Shown here piece by piece: positions 10,919 to 21,883 of a stretch of 64,000 nucleotides of DNA; position 1 is the stretch's first letter; every line of letters starts with the position of its first letter. Under the pieces are notes generated by a model. It was not told the DNA's origin. It made no database searches and was given only the letters and a program-made list of their open reading frames with translations. The DNA is taken from positions 140,302,494 through 140,366,493 of the forward strand of contig BSWB01000005.1 in the NCBI GenBank assembly GCA_033239125.1. The letters run 5' to 3'. The position numbers and the translations under genes are program-made. The stretch comes from Fagopyrum homotropicum (taxonomy: Eukaryota > Streptophyta > Magnoliopsida > Caryophyllales > Polygonaceae).

Positions 10919-11104
10919 TAAAACATAAGAACAATTGGCATCTTCACAGTTCTTCTACTCAAATCAATATTGCAATAATCTAGCTTAATAGGAAGTGGGA
11001 TGTCATTGCTTGAAATCTCTAAATAAACTAAAACAAAATAGCAACATATGCAAAATGTAGGATATGCAATCGTAGATTAAGCTTTGGACTTGCTAAATTG
11101 AACT

Positions 11105-11400
11105 TTGATCCAAGAGCATGCTCGTCTCTGACTACATCTCAATGAAACACCACATACATTGCCTCCCGTGTCCTGGGCCACCTGGTTCAAGAGCATGCTC
11201 GGAACAGCTAAAGCTTTATCCCGTTTGCATCGTTCATGCAACCCACAACTCTTACACTACAACCTGAACCCGAGCAACATCCTTTTAGACGAGAATTACA
11301 AAGTGATGATATCTCATTTCGGGCTCTTCAAACTGTTGGCAAAGGCGGATAGGAACATGAGTGAAATGCGGAATAGGCAGATAAGTAGTTTAGCCACTAC
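11105..11400 (+). pseudogene. LRR receptor-like kinase fragment
   Basis: The frame at 11159-11400 reads kinase subdomains VI-VII: PPVSWATWFKSMLGTAKALS, LHYNLNPSNILLDENY (the catalytic-loop region, with HYNLNPSN where active kinases have H-R-D-x-K-x-x-N) and ISHFGLFKLLAK (DFG position). Just upstream, in another frame, LVSDY is readable near 11125-11140, so a frameshift separates the pieces. The pattern is closest to LRR receptor-like kinases of the At3g28040/IRK type, many of which are catalytically atypical. Similarity stops near 11400, where unrelated repeat sequence begins. About 90 residues of a protein normally near 1,000 remain, so this is a dead fragment, perhaps carried by a transposon. 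Confidence 0.75.
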
Positions 11401-12140
11401 TCTAGAAGGGGGGATGAATAGAGTATGGAAACTTTTCGCAATCTCGGGATATGTAAGACGTTATCGAAAAAGATAAGACCTTATCAATGGAGATAAGATC
11501 TTATTAGCAGACCTTACTCGTTTCTCTGAGATTGAATAAAAATGTAAAGATAAAATAAGACAAACCGGGGATGATAAAAGCAAGACGAGAACAGATGTAA
11601 AAGACACACGATATGTTGACGAGGTTCGGTCTCCATTTGACCTAGTCCCCGCCTAGGGTTGTCCAACCCTAGGATTCCAAGTAGCTTTATTTTCCTTCTT
11701 TCTGATGAGCTCTAGATACAACCTTCAGAAGAACTTCCCTCTTCTAAACTCAGAAGTCTTACACTTCCTATCTAGCAACTCACACACTCAAGAGAAAACA
11801 AAGTACTACAAATACAACAATATCCAACGTGCCTAGGAGTAGTAACTTTTTGTATGATTCTAGTTGAATTGTACAATAACGCTCGAATAAGATCTCACAC
11901 ACTCAGAGGAGTAGAACGCTAAAGCTTCGAATGTGAGATCAACGCTTTATGAGAAGAAAGCAGATGATTCGATTTTTTACTTGTGATCCAGTCGTGAGTT
12001 CTTGTTTTTTTACTGTCTTCTTCCTTGTCTCTTTAAATAGGCAAGCCTATCATCAAAACGAACGTTGAAGAAGATCTTGGCCGCAATATCTTGACTTGTT
12101 GTTTGTTGTGATTTGGCCGATATATCTTGATTTGTTGTGA
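11401..12140. other. Probable non-coding transposon sequence
   Basis: No gene. The sequence from about 11440 (repeated GATAAGA-type motifs) through ATGTTGACGAGGTTCGGTC (about 11613) has the look of dispersed plant repeat sequence. I could not find its ends or a duplicate here. Confidence 0.35.
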
Positions 12141-12440
12141 TCTTGGTTGTTGAGATTTGAAGATCTTCCAATTTGTTTTCAGAAGATTTAAGTAAAACAA
12201 ATCAAAGATTTGTTAAAATCAAATCCTCTAAAGATTTGATTTCAATCTTGGTTGTTGAGATTTGAAGATCTTCCAATTTGTTTTCAGAAGATTTAATTAA
12301 AACAAATCAAAGATTTGTTAAAATCAAATCCTTTCAAGATTTGATTTCAATCTTGGCTGTTGAGATTTGAAGATCTTCCAATTTATTTTCAGAAGATTTA
12401 ATTAAAACAATTCAAAGATTTGTTAAAATCAAATCCTTTA
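12141..12440. repeat. 105-bp tandem repeat, about 2.9 copies
   Basis: Units begin with TCTTGG(T/C)TGTTGAGATTTG at 12141, 12246 and 12351, an exact period of 105 bp. Each contains the near-palindromic AAATCAAAGATTTGTT. Confidence 0.9.
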
Positions 12441-12589
12441 AAAAACTCAACAAGAATCGACTTTATATATTTGGTTTGAAAATCAAACCAAATATAAAAT
12501 CCAGTTCATAAAAAATTGTTAGCCCAATAAATTATTGGACTAAACCAAATAGGCTCTTTCGAACTTGGACCATGTATTAGTTTTCACCA

Positions 12590-12760
12590 GTTTTTGTAAG
12601 GTCTTACCAGAACCTGTAAGGTCTTACCAGAACTTGTAAGGTCTTACCGAAACCTGGAAACCAAGGTTTTGGGCAATATGGTAAGGCCTTACCAGACACT
12701 GTAAGGTCTTGCCAAAACTTGTAAGATCTTACCAAAACCTGGAAACCGAAGTTTTGGCTT
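12590..12760. repeat. 20-bp repeat with palindromic core in two blocks
   Basis: Copies of TGTAAGGTCTTACCAGAACC (20 bp, core GTAAGGTCTTAC self-complementary). They form two blocks, each closed by TGGAAACC(A/G)AGGTTTTGG-like sequence, so a larger unit of about 85 bp is itself duplicated. Confidence 0.85.
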
Positions 12761-12819
12761 TCATCAATCATTTTCATAATGTCTTATTATCAAGGTGGAG
12801 TTAACAATGAGTGTGATGT

Positions 12820-13185
12820 TGCTTGAACTCGGTACAACATGAAGGCCATGAAGTGATTCTAAATGATCATGTAAGAGTTTTTGCAGGAGCAAATGAACAT
12901 GATGGACTGTGTTGATGAGAGTCCATGGGAGTTTACCTTGAAGAAGATGTTCTTCCTGTGTTGAAGAACAGCGTGGACTAGAAACCAACAACAACGTCGT
13001 TTGGGACATAATCCCGTGTCTCCTAATAAACCCTAACTTCCGCATTAAGAACAGCGTGGGCCTCAATTGCTCATCCACATTACAAATCAGTAACCTAGGG
13101 CAGCGATTAATTGACCTCCGAATATCAATATAGGGAATTTGAACCTCGTTGAGAAGAAACTCAAACACTAGGTAGATATCGCGGT
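12820..13185 (-). pseudogene. mTERF-family protein fragment
   Basis: The minus frame at 13168 down to about 13030 reads FLLNEVQIPYIDIRRSINR, CPRLLICNVDEQLRPTLF and LRKLGF-like text, which is the helical repeat of plant mTERF proteins (mitochondrial transcription termination factor family; organelle nucleic-acid-binding proteins). It is closest in pattern to the chloroplast At2g03050 type. Further down, QTTLLLVSS still fits the next mTERF repeat, but the frame then shifts and the similarity fades by about 12850. No start, no transit peptide and less than a third of the protein remain. Confidence 0.7.
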
Positions 13186-13214
13186 GCGGATTACATGGAG
13201 GAAGGTGAAGAGTT

Positions 13215-13590
13215 GTGGGAGAAACACCTAATGATTTGTGGGTCCTTGTGACCTATTAATTTGTGGGTTGTTGTGACCTATTACTTTGTGTGTCGTTTGT
13301 GACCTATTGATATGTGGATCGTTTGTGACCTAATGAGCTATTGATTTTTGGATCGTTGTGACCTACTTATTTGTGGGTCGTTGTGACATACTGATTTGTA
13401 GGTCGTTGTGAGTTGGACCTAATGATTTGTGGGTCCTTGTGATCTACTAATTTGTGGGGGTCATTCTGATCTACTAATTTTCGTTGTGATCTAGTAATTT
13501 ATGGTTCGTTTGTGACCTACTGATTAGTGGGTCGTTGTGACCTACTAATTTGTGGATCGTTTGTGACCTATTAATTTGTGGGCTGTTGAA
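13215..13590. repeat. 25-bp minisatellite, inverted relative to 512-1064
   Basis: Degenerate copies of GTGACCTA(C/T)TAATTTGTGGGTCGTT, the reverse complement of the minisatellite at 512-1064. Confidence 0.85.
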
Positions 13591-13642
13591 CTATTAAATT
13601 CGTAATTCTTATTTTATCAATATATTATATATACATATATAT

Positions 13643-14140
13643 TCCATATACTTTACTAAAACAAAAGACACTAATTCTAACGTGGTGTATTTCTCGGATT
13701 AAACTTTTTACTAAATCACGAATTAAGCTAATAAATCTTTTTTTTAATTAAACCATAATTATTTTATAAAATATGATTTTTGTTCTCCCACATCGATTAT
13801 GAGGAAAGGATGACACTTCGAAAACATGTATAAATAGATCTAAAGTTTTTAAGGCTTATAAAATTCATACATTTCTGAACATTTTGGTCACAATCAAATA
13901 TAATACTTATTCATATCGGATTAGTGTTTGTATGTAATCAATGTGACCTACTAATTTTTGGGTCGTTTTGACCTAATGATTTTTGGGTCGTTGTGACCTA
14001 ATGATTTGTGGGTCGTTGTCCTCTTGTGGGTCTTTGTGATCTACTAATTTGTGGGTCCTTGTAACCTACTGATTTGTGGACCGTTGAACTATTAAATTCG
14101 TAATTCTTATTTTATCAATATACAAAATATACACCTATAT
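13643..14140 (+). mobile_element. Helitron-like 5' unit with a second minisatellite block
   Basis: Starts with a Helitron-like 5' end (TCCATATACTTTACTAAAAC at 13643). Its body, read in reverse complement, matches 1065-1300 and 1-160 of the left array. It includes another block of the 25-bp minisatellite (about 13930-14085) and the linker TTCTTATTTTATCAATATA that precedes each such 5' end. Confidence 0.55.
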
Positions 14141-14548
14141 TCTATATACTTTACTAAAACATATGAAACTAATGCTAACGTGGCGCTCATATGTTTTTTC
14201 TCGGATTAAATCTTTTATTAAATCACAAATTAAGCCAATTAATCTTTTTTTACTAATTGAATTCGTATCAGATTATAGAATTTTTAATTTATTTGATTAT
14301 GTTTTTTTTATTAAATTATTATTTATTAAATATTAAATTAGATTTTTAAAAAAAATTTATTGGCATAAAACTAATTAATGATCAACACATGGGCTATGTG
14401 GTCTCATTTACTTTGTAACACTTACGCGTTATTTATAAGAGCTCATAACATATAACTAATAAAGTTAACAACATATAATATAATAAAAAATGTAATATGA
14501 TAAGCTATTTTATTAACAAACCCGCACAAGGTGCGGGCTATACACTAG
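14141..14548 (+). mobile_element. Non-autonomous Helitron, 408 bp
   Basis: 5' end TCTATATACTTTACTAAAAC (14141) and 3' end with the hairpin CCCGCAC-AA-GGTGCGGG (14521-14537) followed 7 bases later by CTAG (14545-14548). The base after the element is T, as expected for insertion between A and T. The related repeat at 1061-1070 has an uninterrupted AATAATCCACATAC, so the junction CTAG/TCCACATAC has an empty-site counterpart. No coding sequence. Confidence 0.8.
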
Positions 14549-15228
14549 TCCACATACAAATAGTAATCTGGTATCAATAAGTATTATACTTGATTCTGAC
14601 CAAAAGGTCCGGAAATGTATGATTTGTATAATCTTCAAACATTTGAGGTCTATTTAAACATGTTGTCAAATTGTCATCCTTCTTTGATAACCGATGTGGG
14701 ATAACAAAATTCATATTTTACAAAATAATTAAGGTTTTGTAAAAAAAAAGTTATTGGCTTAATTCAAGATTTAGTAAAAAAAAATTAATCCGATAAAAAT
14801 ATGGAGTCTTAATTTCTTTTTTACAAAATAATCAAAGATTCTGGCTATCTTTTAAACAAATCTTTTAAAAACATAAAAAAAAAAAAGGATTTTTTTTTAA
14901 TATTCTTAATTATTTTGTGCCGGAAAAGTGTTTACCAATTTGTTTTATAAAATTTATATACTTTAATAAAAAAGATTTTTTTGACCAGTTTGTTTTCTGG
15001 CACAAAAAAATAAAGATTTATTGGCCTATAAAATCTTGGAGAATCTCCAACAAAAAAAAGCTACGTATAATTTTGAATTGCAGTATGTTAGTTTAGTAAC
15101 AAAAGATTTTCTGGCTTAAAAAAATAAAGATTTATTGGCCAAAAAATTGTGGGAGCTTTATTTGATTGCTGCTTTCACAGCGTGTCACGTCATCAAATCA
15201 TGTATTCTCTTTTAGTATGTATAATAGA
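14549..15228 (-). mobile_element. Helitron-type copy, minus strand
   Basis: Near copy of 1065-1731 in the same orientation, ending in the same minus-strand 5' terminus (A/TCTATTATACATAC at 15228). It contains a short AT-rich body and no gene. Its continuation to the left is interrupted by the plus-strand Helitron ending at 14548. Confidence 0.75.
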
Positions 15229-15239
15229 TAATAGATAAT

Positions 15240-15990
15240 AGATAAGAAATCAAATGAAAAGTTCAGCTGCCACAACACTTGACACGATCCGAAGAACCTC
15301 GAAAGATTTGAAAAAAAAATGTTCGGAACCGATCCGCTTGCAATCGATTTAACCCGAAATAATAAATAAATTAGTTCTGATTAAACCCAAATAGAATAGC
15401 CCGATAACGACCTAAAGGTCGAAATGGTCCGATCCAAAATAGCCCGATAACCCGACTGTAATAACCGGGAATTTTAATTCGGAAACAGTTCCGAATTACA
15501 AGTAGCGGATACTTCTCTTTCTTCCATAAACCGGCCCACTTCTCTTACTTGTTCAAACCAGTAAGAGACGCCGCCCAGGGACTCCACACCTTCCTCCTGC
15601 TTTTACTCAACATATCGTAACTAACGATTTGCTTCCAGCGGGACTCCACACCAAACGCAACTCAGCCTTCTCGACAGCACCAACCGACGCCGCCCAGGGA
15701 CCCTTGCACAAGTTGTCAGACAGGTAATCACCTTCACCTTTGCCTTCTCCGCTTCCTTCGACTCGAGTTGTAATAGCCTCCTTCAGGGTCTTTTGTTTCA
15801 CGTTAAAATTAATGTAATAGTCTGACATGCACAGTAAACGAACACGTCTCACACATAACTTATCTATTACAGTAGTAACGGTAGAAAAAATATTTTTTGA
15901 AAAACTACGTATATAGATGAAGGGGGTGTACATGAATCAACTTGATAGTTTACAATCAAACGCAAAAGAAAGGGTGATACAGATCAAACA
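15240..15990. other. Possible orphan leader or exon, otherwise non-coding
   Basis: The part 15480-15760 is less AT-rich than its surroundings. It has a duplicated phrase GACGCCGCCCAGGGAC (15569 and 15687) and a good splice-donor-like CAG/GTAATC near 15720. It could be the leader of a gene whose body is lost. Part 15805-15880 belongs to the dispersed repeat also seen at 8595-8665. No coding sequence is supported. Confidence 0.3.
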
Positions 15991-15999
15991 AGATGAATT

Positions 16000-16621
16000 C
16001 CGAGCATTCTAGCAGTGGTGACTGGTGAGGGAGTCACTCCTTTCAGGTTTGAGCGAATAGTTTTTGGTAGCATTGATGGCCTCATTCGCACACGCAATGA
16101 CACGGGTGAAGGCGCTCGTGCTCCAGGTGTGGTAAATGAAGGCAGTGATGGAGCATATTCTGACGCTATCAACATGATTTCTCTTAGGGTTAGGGCAAGA
16201 GGCTAGCCAGGTCCAGGGGTCCTGAAGGTAAGGAGGGCGGTAAGGGGTTTTGTTCTATCGGGAGATGATGTCGAGAACGAGTGAGGTGTAGCTGCATCTA
16301 GTCCATAGGTGGTTACCACCTTCTTGCATCGAGGTGCACAACTTACAAGTGTCGTTGGTGATCAGGTACCACTGGCGTAGCTTGTCCGGAGTAGGTAGTC
16401 GTTTGTGACTTGCAATCCAAGCAATGCTGCTACACTTTGGGATGTTGATGTTGTACCATACGACTCTCCATATGAAGGTAGTTTGTGGTAGGGTAGGGGT
16501 CCTGAAGAGAGCGTAATCGACCTTGGGAGAAGGACCCATTAGAGGAGGTAATAGTGTCAATGCAACTATTACCATTACCAAGGGAAAGTAGCTTGTCTCT
16601 GACCTTGATATGCATGTTCAT
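16000..16621 (-). mobile_element. LINE C-terminal fragment (zf-RVT)
   Basis: The minus strand reads FRTPTLPQTTFIWRVVWYNI, CSSIAWIASHKRLPTPDKL, WYLITNDTCKLC and NHLWTRCSYTSLVLDIIS: the same zinc-knuckle region as plus 5010-5310. It is followed in another frame by ITAFIYHTWS and ARVIACANEAINATKNY-type sequence of the LINE C-terminus (to about 16000). It is interrupted by stops. A small piece of the same region recurs at 18570-18625. Confidence 0.75.
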
Positions 16622-16779
16622 GTATTGATGTGGTTGTTGCAGGCGCTATAGGTCCATATGATATGCCTTTTGAGAATATTGTAAGTGACCCAGCTACACA
16701 ACATATATAGAGTCAGAGTTGGAGTCCAAGTCGTAGATAAGTTGTGCAAGGCAAACCTTGTTTCTTGATATGCCTACAT

Positions 16780-17115
16780 ATTTAATATTTAATGTATCGA
16801 GAGGGGAAATAATTCGATAAACTAGAAAAATATTTAGTGTATTGAGAGATTGTATTGATTAACATGTGAATACATCGTTAATAAAAACAAATAAAGCATA
16901 AAATGTAACATAAAGTGTATATTAAAGTCGGTCGCAATTTTGTACAATCCGTTCAACTTTTTTCCAGTTAATTTAAATTATCTGTACTAGTGGTTCATAC
17001 ATTTTTACAAATTTATTTTATAATAAAGCATTAACAAAAAAACATAAAATGTTTGAACTGATCTTCTACCTTATATGCACTAATAAGTATTCTAATAAAA
17101 ATGACATAATTTTGT
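16780..17115. repeat. Dispersed repeat, second copy
   Basis: Segments match 8690-8740, 9022-9104 and 7365-7500. It carries the empty site for the MITE at 8741-9021. Confidence 0.65.
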
Positions 17116-17206
17116 TTCCATAAGAGATTCTCTGCAAATTACGCGCCTCAATTCGACTATATAAAGCAAGAGTACCAGAAAATCTCACCTTCTCCATCAG
17201 TCATTA

Positions 17207-17684
17207 CCGACATAAGTCCGAGAACCTGCAACGCGCATTTTGAGGACTACACGTTTGCCACGGCACAGAGTAGCCCTCAATGCTACTACTCTGCAATATC
17301 AAGACCCGATCCATCAAAGACGCCGCTTGTTTTCCGTCACCAAGATTACCCATAATCATTGTCTTACGATTATCCATTATATCCAACTTATATGGTCAAC
17401 ACACAATCATCAAGAGCTAAGGCTAGATCACAAATTATATGGAGAATTTCTAAATTGTAGTCCAGAAACGAGGAAACAAATGAATCAAAAAGGGAATTGA
17501 ATTGGGGAAACTTACGGGAAGGAGAATGGCTCTGGGCGAAGAGGAACCAGTGCTCAGCCTTTTGGGCATCCGATGGAGACTCGAGCGTGTTGAAGTCGAA
17601 GAATTTGGGGGCGTCGAACTCGTAATCCGGTTCCAACTCAGATGAATCCTCGTATTCTCTGTCCCGACAAGAATCGCTCGTCAT
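17207..17684 (-). pseudogene. Truncated TPX2-like gene: first exon plus possible second
   Basis: An ATG at 17684 (minus) starts MTSDSCRDREYEDSSELE and continues with DYEFDAPKFFDFNTLES and AEHWFLFAQSHSPS. This is the conserved N-terminal motif (YEF-APxFxDF ... WF) of plant TPX2 and TPX2-like spindle microtubule-nucleating proteins. The exon ends at 17516 with a perfect donor GTAAGT in phase 1. The next good acceptor (TTGATATTGCAG, before 17297) leads only to a short stretch ending in a stop near 17207, and its phase does not rejoin a TPX2 reading. No later exon is seen before the transposon repeat at 17115. Full TPX2 proteins have 400-750 residues, so the gene has lost its body. Confidence 0.65.
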
Positions 17685-17890
17685 TTCTAAACAAAGGCTA
17701 TACAGAATAGATCTGCACATGAATCTAGAAAGCTTTCAAGATTCATCGACGGAGCAGGGGAGGCAGTCCAGCGGCGTTTGGGGAGAAGAGCAAAGGAGCG
17801 GCGATGAGAAGAGAAGAGCGAAGGAGAGGGATGCGAAGAGAGAAGGAGAGCGATTTGCGGCTTTAGGGTTTAGGTTAAACGGTAGAAATA
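17685..17890 (-). promoter_or_regulatory. Leader of the TPX2-like remnant
   Basis: On the minus strand, AACCTAAACCCTAAAGCC is followed by a CT-rich leader (CTCTCCTTCTCTCTTCGC) reaching the ATG at 17684. The AAACCCTA element and pyrimidine-rich leader are typical of promoters of growth-related plant genes. The leader looks intact although the gene body does not. Confidence 0.45.
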
Positions 17891-17959
17891 TAATTGGAGT
17901 ACATTTACTAAATGAAAAACCACTAAATGCCTACTTAGTATTCATAAACTAAAAAAAGG

Positions 17960-20220
17960 CCTACTTACCATATTAACCTAAAATAATATGTCTTACTTTT
18001 CCGGCAAAAAAACTAACTCCGGTGATAACGTGATAACCGGATCTTAAATGTCATAAAAAATGGATTAATTGTGTGATGTTGATTTTATTTTTTTTAAATC
18101 AAGTTAATAACATAAAAATGTTAAAAAAAAATAATTTATTTAATTATTATTTAAAATTATAGTTTTTCAACTATATTTAAAAATTTCTATAATAAAAAAT
18201 ATTTAAAAAATATTGAAAAAATATTTTTTTTTCTAAAAAATAATTCGTTTTCTTGTGAATTTTTTAAAAAATTTTTGGGAATTTTTTTTAAAATTATATA
18301 TTTTAAATAGTTTAATTTTAAAAAATAATTTTATAAAATCGATTTTTTTTATTTAAAAATTAGTTAAAATATTTTAAAAAAATAAAAAAAACTTCCAAAA
18401 ATTTTAGAAAATTCACAATAAAAAAATATTTTGTTTAAAAAAAGCTATCAAATTTTTTATTTTTTATAATTAAATAGTTCCAAAACTATTATTTAAAAAA
18501 ATAAAAAGAATGTTAGTGTTCATTTACCACTAACATTTTGTTCGAGTTTTTTATACTAAAAAAATCGTAGCTTGTCTAGAGTAGGTAGTCTTTTGTGACT
18601 TGGAATCCAAGCCATACTAACAATTCAACGTTCATTTACCACTGATGAGGGAGTCATTTTTTTTTTTTATTAATTTATGTGGTATTTAAAAAGTTTTTGT
18701 GTAATCGTGTTAGAAAAAAAAATCTTCTATACAAAAGTGATTCCTAGTATCTTAGACCAAAAGTTAGTGTCATTGTTATGCCATTAGAGGAAAAGTATTT
18801 AACAGAAAAGATGATGCGTTGTGCATACTCGATCATCAGGGTCAGTACTCGAAATTTGTGTGCTTGGGGTGATAATTAGGTATTCAAATTATTGATTAAA
18901 AATTGGAATAAAGTCCATATCAATTTTAATTGTGTGCGACATATATCAATCGTTCGAAATTTTGCCGTAATCACAATAAAAGAAAAAGAACATAAAGAAG
19001 GGAAATATTACAATCGAGAGTGATTTTGTAAAAAATTCCATTTCATCGATTGAAGTTTTTCCTTTGTTTGGAGAAAAATATTTAGGAAAAGGGAGAAAAC
19101 TTCATTTTTCCAAAATATTTTATTTAAATGATTAACAAAAATATTTCTTCATATTTTTAGAATAAATAAAATTTTAGAATTAAAAGAATTCGTTTTTTAA
19201 TATAAGTGTTTTTTTCATTTACAAAAATCGATTTTAATACTTTTTCAAAAAAAATCAAATATTTTACTATAATTTGTAAAAAATAATAAATTTCATATTA
19301 AAAATATATGGAAAAAAAGAATTTTATTTTAAATATTTTACTATATAATTTTGTATTAATTTCTCATATTATTAATGACATTTAATTTATTATAATTTAA
19401 AAATCAAAATAGTTATAATTTGCAATCTAATTTTACAGATATTAAAATTTGAAACTTATATTTTTGAATTTATAATTGAACTTTATACTTTCTTAAACTT
19501 AAAGAATTTAATTTTAAATTTAGTTTCATTTTATTGACTTATATTTTCAATGGAACTTATAAATTTTATTTTTTTTTGAAACTTTTAAAGATCTTAATAT
19601 TGTTTATATTTTTAAATTTCAATTGAACTTTATTTATTTCTAAACTTATAAACTTTTTTTTTTTTAAATTATTTTTTTTAAACAATTGACAAAAATATTT
19701 CTTCATAGTTTTAGAATAAATAAAGTTTTAGAATTAAAAGAATTCGTTTTTAATATAAATGTTTTTTCATTTAAGAATCGATTTTAATATTTTTTGAAAA
19801 AATAAATCAATTATTTTAAAATAATTTGTAAAAAAAACTAATAAATTTCATATTAAAAAATACATGGAAAAAATCGAAAAAGTTTTCGCAAAAAAAATAA
19901 TTTCGATTTTTTTATAACAATTATCTACTTTTTAAAAAATAAATCCAAAATTCTTAAAAAAAAAAGTTCATTTACACAAAAGTATTTAAAAAATCAGGAA
20001 AAAAACACTGGAAAAAAAAAATTAAAAAAAAGTATCGATTTTTTTTTTGATAAAAATTATGAATATTTTTTAAAAAAAAACACTGGAAAATTCGTTAAAA
20101 CAATTTTTTAAATAGAAAATCGTTAGGTTGTTAAACAATTAATTTGTTAATCAATATTTTCTTAAGATGATTTTATTAAATGATTTTTGTAGTGATCATT
20201 TTTTAATGAAAAACCCGTGA
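17960..20220. repeat. Very AT-rich region with internal duplication
   Basis: No gene. Segments about 19128-19320 and 19668-19885 are direct repeats (AAATATTTCTTCATA ... GGAAAAAA). The piece 18570-18625 is a chip of LINE sequence (matches 16375-16430). The rest is poly-A/poly-T-rich sequence without readable structure. Confidence 0.55.
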
Positions 20221-20544
20221 ACTAATACGTGGCTTAATTTCGTGCAGTCACCTCATCAATTTTGGCAATGTTGTCTATTCGTTAACCTAAATCACGTACT
20301 CTAAAATTTAATTTAATAAACTTGAATTTTTTCTAGGATTGATACTAAGTTTGACATTCGAGTTTCTCAAAGGATATTGTCCCGGATTCCTCTGTCCCGG
20401 TTGTTATTGCAGGATTTGAATTCTTGCTTGATTTCCATTCATAATGTGAAAAATACAGTCTTACAACAAGTATCACATAACAATTAAGACAATTCTAAAC
20501 ATAATGAATTATCAAATAATTTTTTGACAAACAATTATCGTCTA

Positions 20545-20574
20545 ACCCGTGCATGGTACGGATATTAAAACTAG
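20545..20574 (+). mobile_element. Helitron 3' terminus
   Basis: Imperfect hairpin CCGTGC-AT-GGTACGG followed by CTAG at 20571-20574 and a T. It lies two bases before the next Helitron. The 5' end of this element was not found; 20217-20260 (ACTAATACGTGGC) may lie inside it. Confidence 0.55.
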
Positions 20575-20576
20575 TA

Positions 20577-20960
20577 TCTATTAAAGCATAAACCTCTATT
20601 ACCACGTGTCAACACCATGTTTCTCGAAGCCTAAAAAATTATTTTAAAAAGTGATTTCTAAATGTTAATATAAATTGGAAATTAAATTCTAAATTTTTTT
20701 AAAAAAATATTTAAATCAATATTTTTTATAAAAATAGTTTTTAAACTTTTACAGATTTTTTTTACCAACAAGCATATCTTAACAAATTAATTTCAAAATA
20801 TAATAAATTAGAAGAGATAAATGCTTAAAAGAGAATTAAATCATAATAATAATAATTATAATCATTTCCGCATTTTTATTTACAAAAATATACATATAAA
20901 TTTTTAAGTATTAAATAATTATTAAAACTCAACCCGCACAAAGTGCGGGTAATACACTAG
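20577..20960 (+). mobile_element. Non-autonomous Helitron, 384 bp
   Basis: Starts A/TCTATTAAAGCATAAACC and ends with the perfect 8-bp hairpin ACCCGCAC-AAA-GTGCGGGT (20932-20950) followed by CTAG/T at 20957-20960. The A and T flanks, TC start, hairpin and CTAG end are the full set of Helitron marks. The interior is AT-rich and non-coding. Confidence 0.85.
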
Positions 20961-21139
20961 TAATAAGAATAAAAAGACAATCTTACTATCCTCTATTTTC
21001 ACCTTTTTTAGAGCATTTATTTATTAATAAAAAAACTCGAAAGAAATGAATTGTCACCTTTCAATGTTTAAATAATCTTATTATTTTAAAAATATAAAAT
21101 TTTAATATTAATCAATTAATGCTCTCTCAAAATCTCAAA

Positions 21140-21163
21140 ATATGGCACGGGCTGAAATACTAG
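21140..21163 (+). mobile_element. Degraded Helitron 3' end
   Basis: GGCACGGGCTGAAATACTAG/T has the right arm and CTAG end of a Helitron terminus, but the left hairpin arm is lost. Confidence 0.35.
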
Positions 21164-21883
21164 TTCAAAAATACATCGCATCTAAATGAGCACAAAATTG
21201 GCTGTAGCAAATCGACATCTCATTAAAATTGAGTTGGGCGTTGAAGTTTTGTTTGAATGTTGATAAACTGAACCAATGATCGAGTTAGCCAAAATACAAA
21301 GTCCCCCGAGAAATTGTTCCAGCTTGAACTACCAATCTATCTTAATACCACCTTGGTTTATTTTAGAGAAAATTGGCTAAACAGCGCCCCATTTTTTATG
21401 CTTACTATTAATACCCGTCATTTAAACTATAAGACGATACCTCACCTATTGAGTCCGACCAAAGGTAGGTGGACAATTTTGCCCCTAATATTCAATACCG
21501 ATATGTTAACTTAACTTGTGAACATTGATCCAGATACTAATCTTTGAGGTACTAAAGTGTCCTCGGCCTAGAAGCCCAGGTACTGTTTAAGCAATTTTCT
21601 CTTTGTTTTAATGAAAAATAATTTGAATACCTATGTAAACCTGGTGCAAATGGACATTAATTGATTTTGTTTGGTGTCCTTCACTAGTACGTAACATCGT
21701 GATACTACCATTACCATTTGCGTGAATAAAAAGAAGGCTGAAAACCGGAATGCACACAGCTACTGTCAATACAACAATGCTGCAAAGTCTCAGGGCAAAA
21801 CTAACTCCGAATAAAAGTTGTCCTCACCGAAAAAAGATTGTATTTCCGGAGAAATGTTCAGCCTCCTCATTTTTTTAATTTCT
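21164..21883. other. 3' flank of the delta-COP gene
   Basis: No coding sequence supported. The part nearest 21883 should be the 3' untranslated region of the minus-strand gene. Confidence 0.4.

Noticed and set aside
13785..13960. A gene promoter, because of TATA-like GTATAAATAGATC
   Set aside because: The sequence is a repeated internal part of the Helitron arrays and no coding sequence follows in any copy.
15607..15933. 108-codon minus-strand open frame
   Set aside because: No family resemblance, overlaps the dispersed repeat at 15805-15880, and the complementary strand looks more like a leader.
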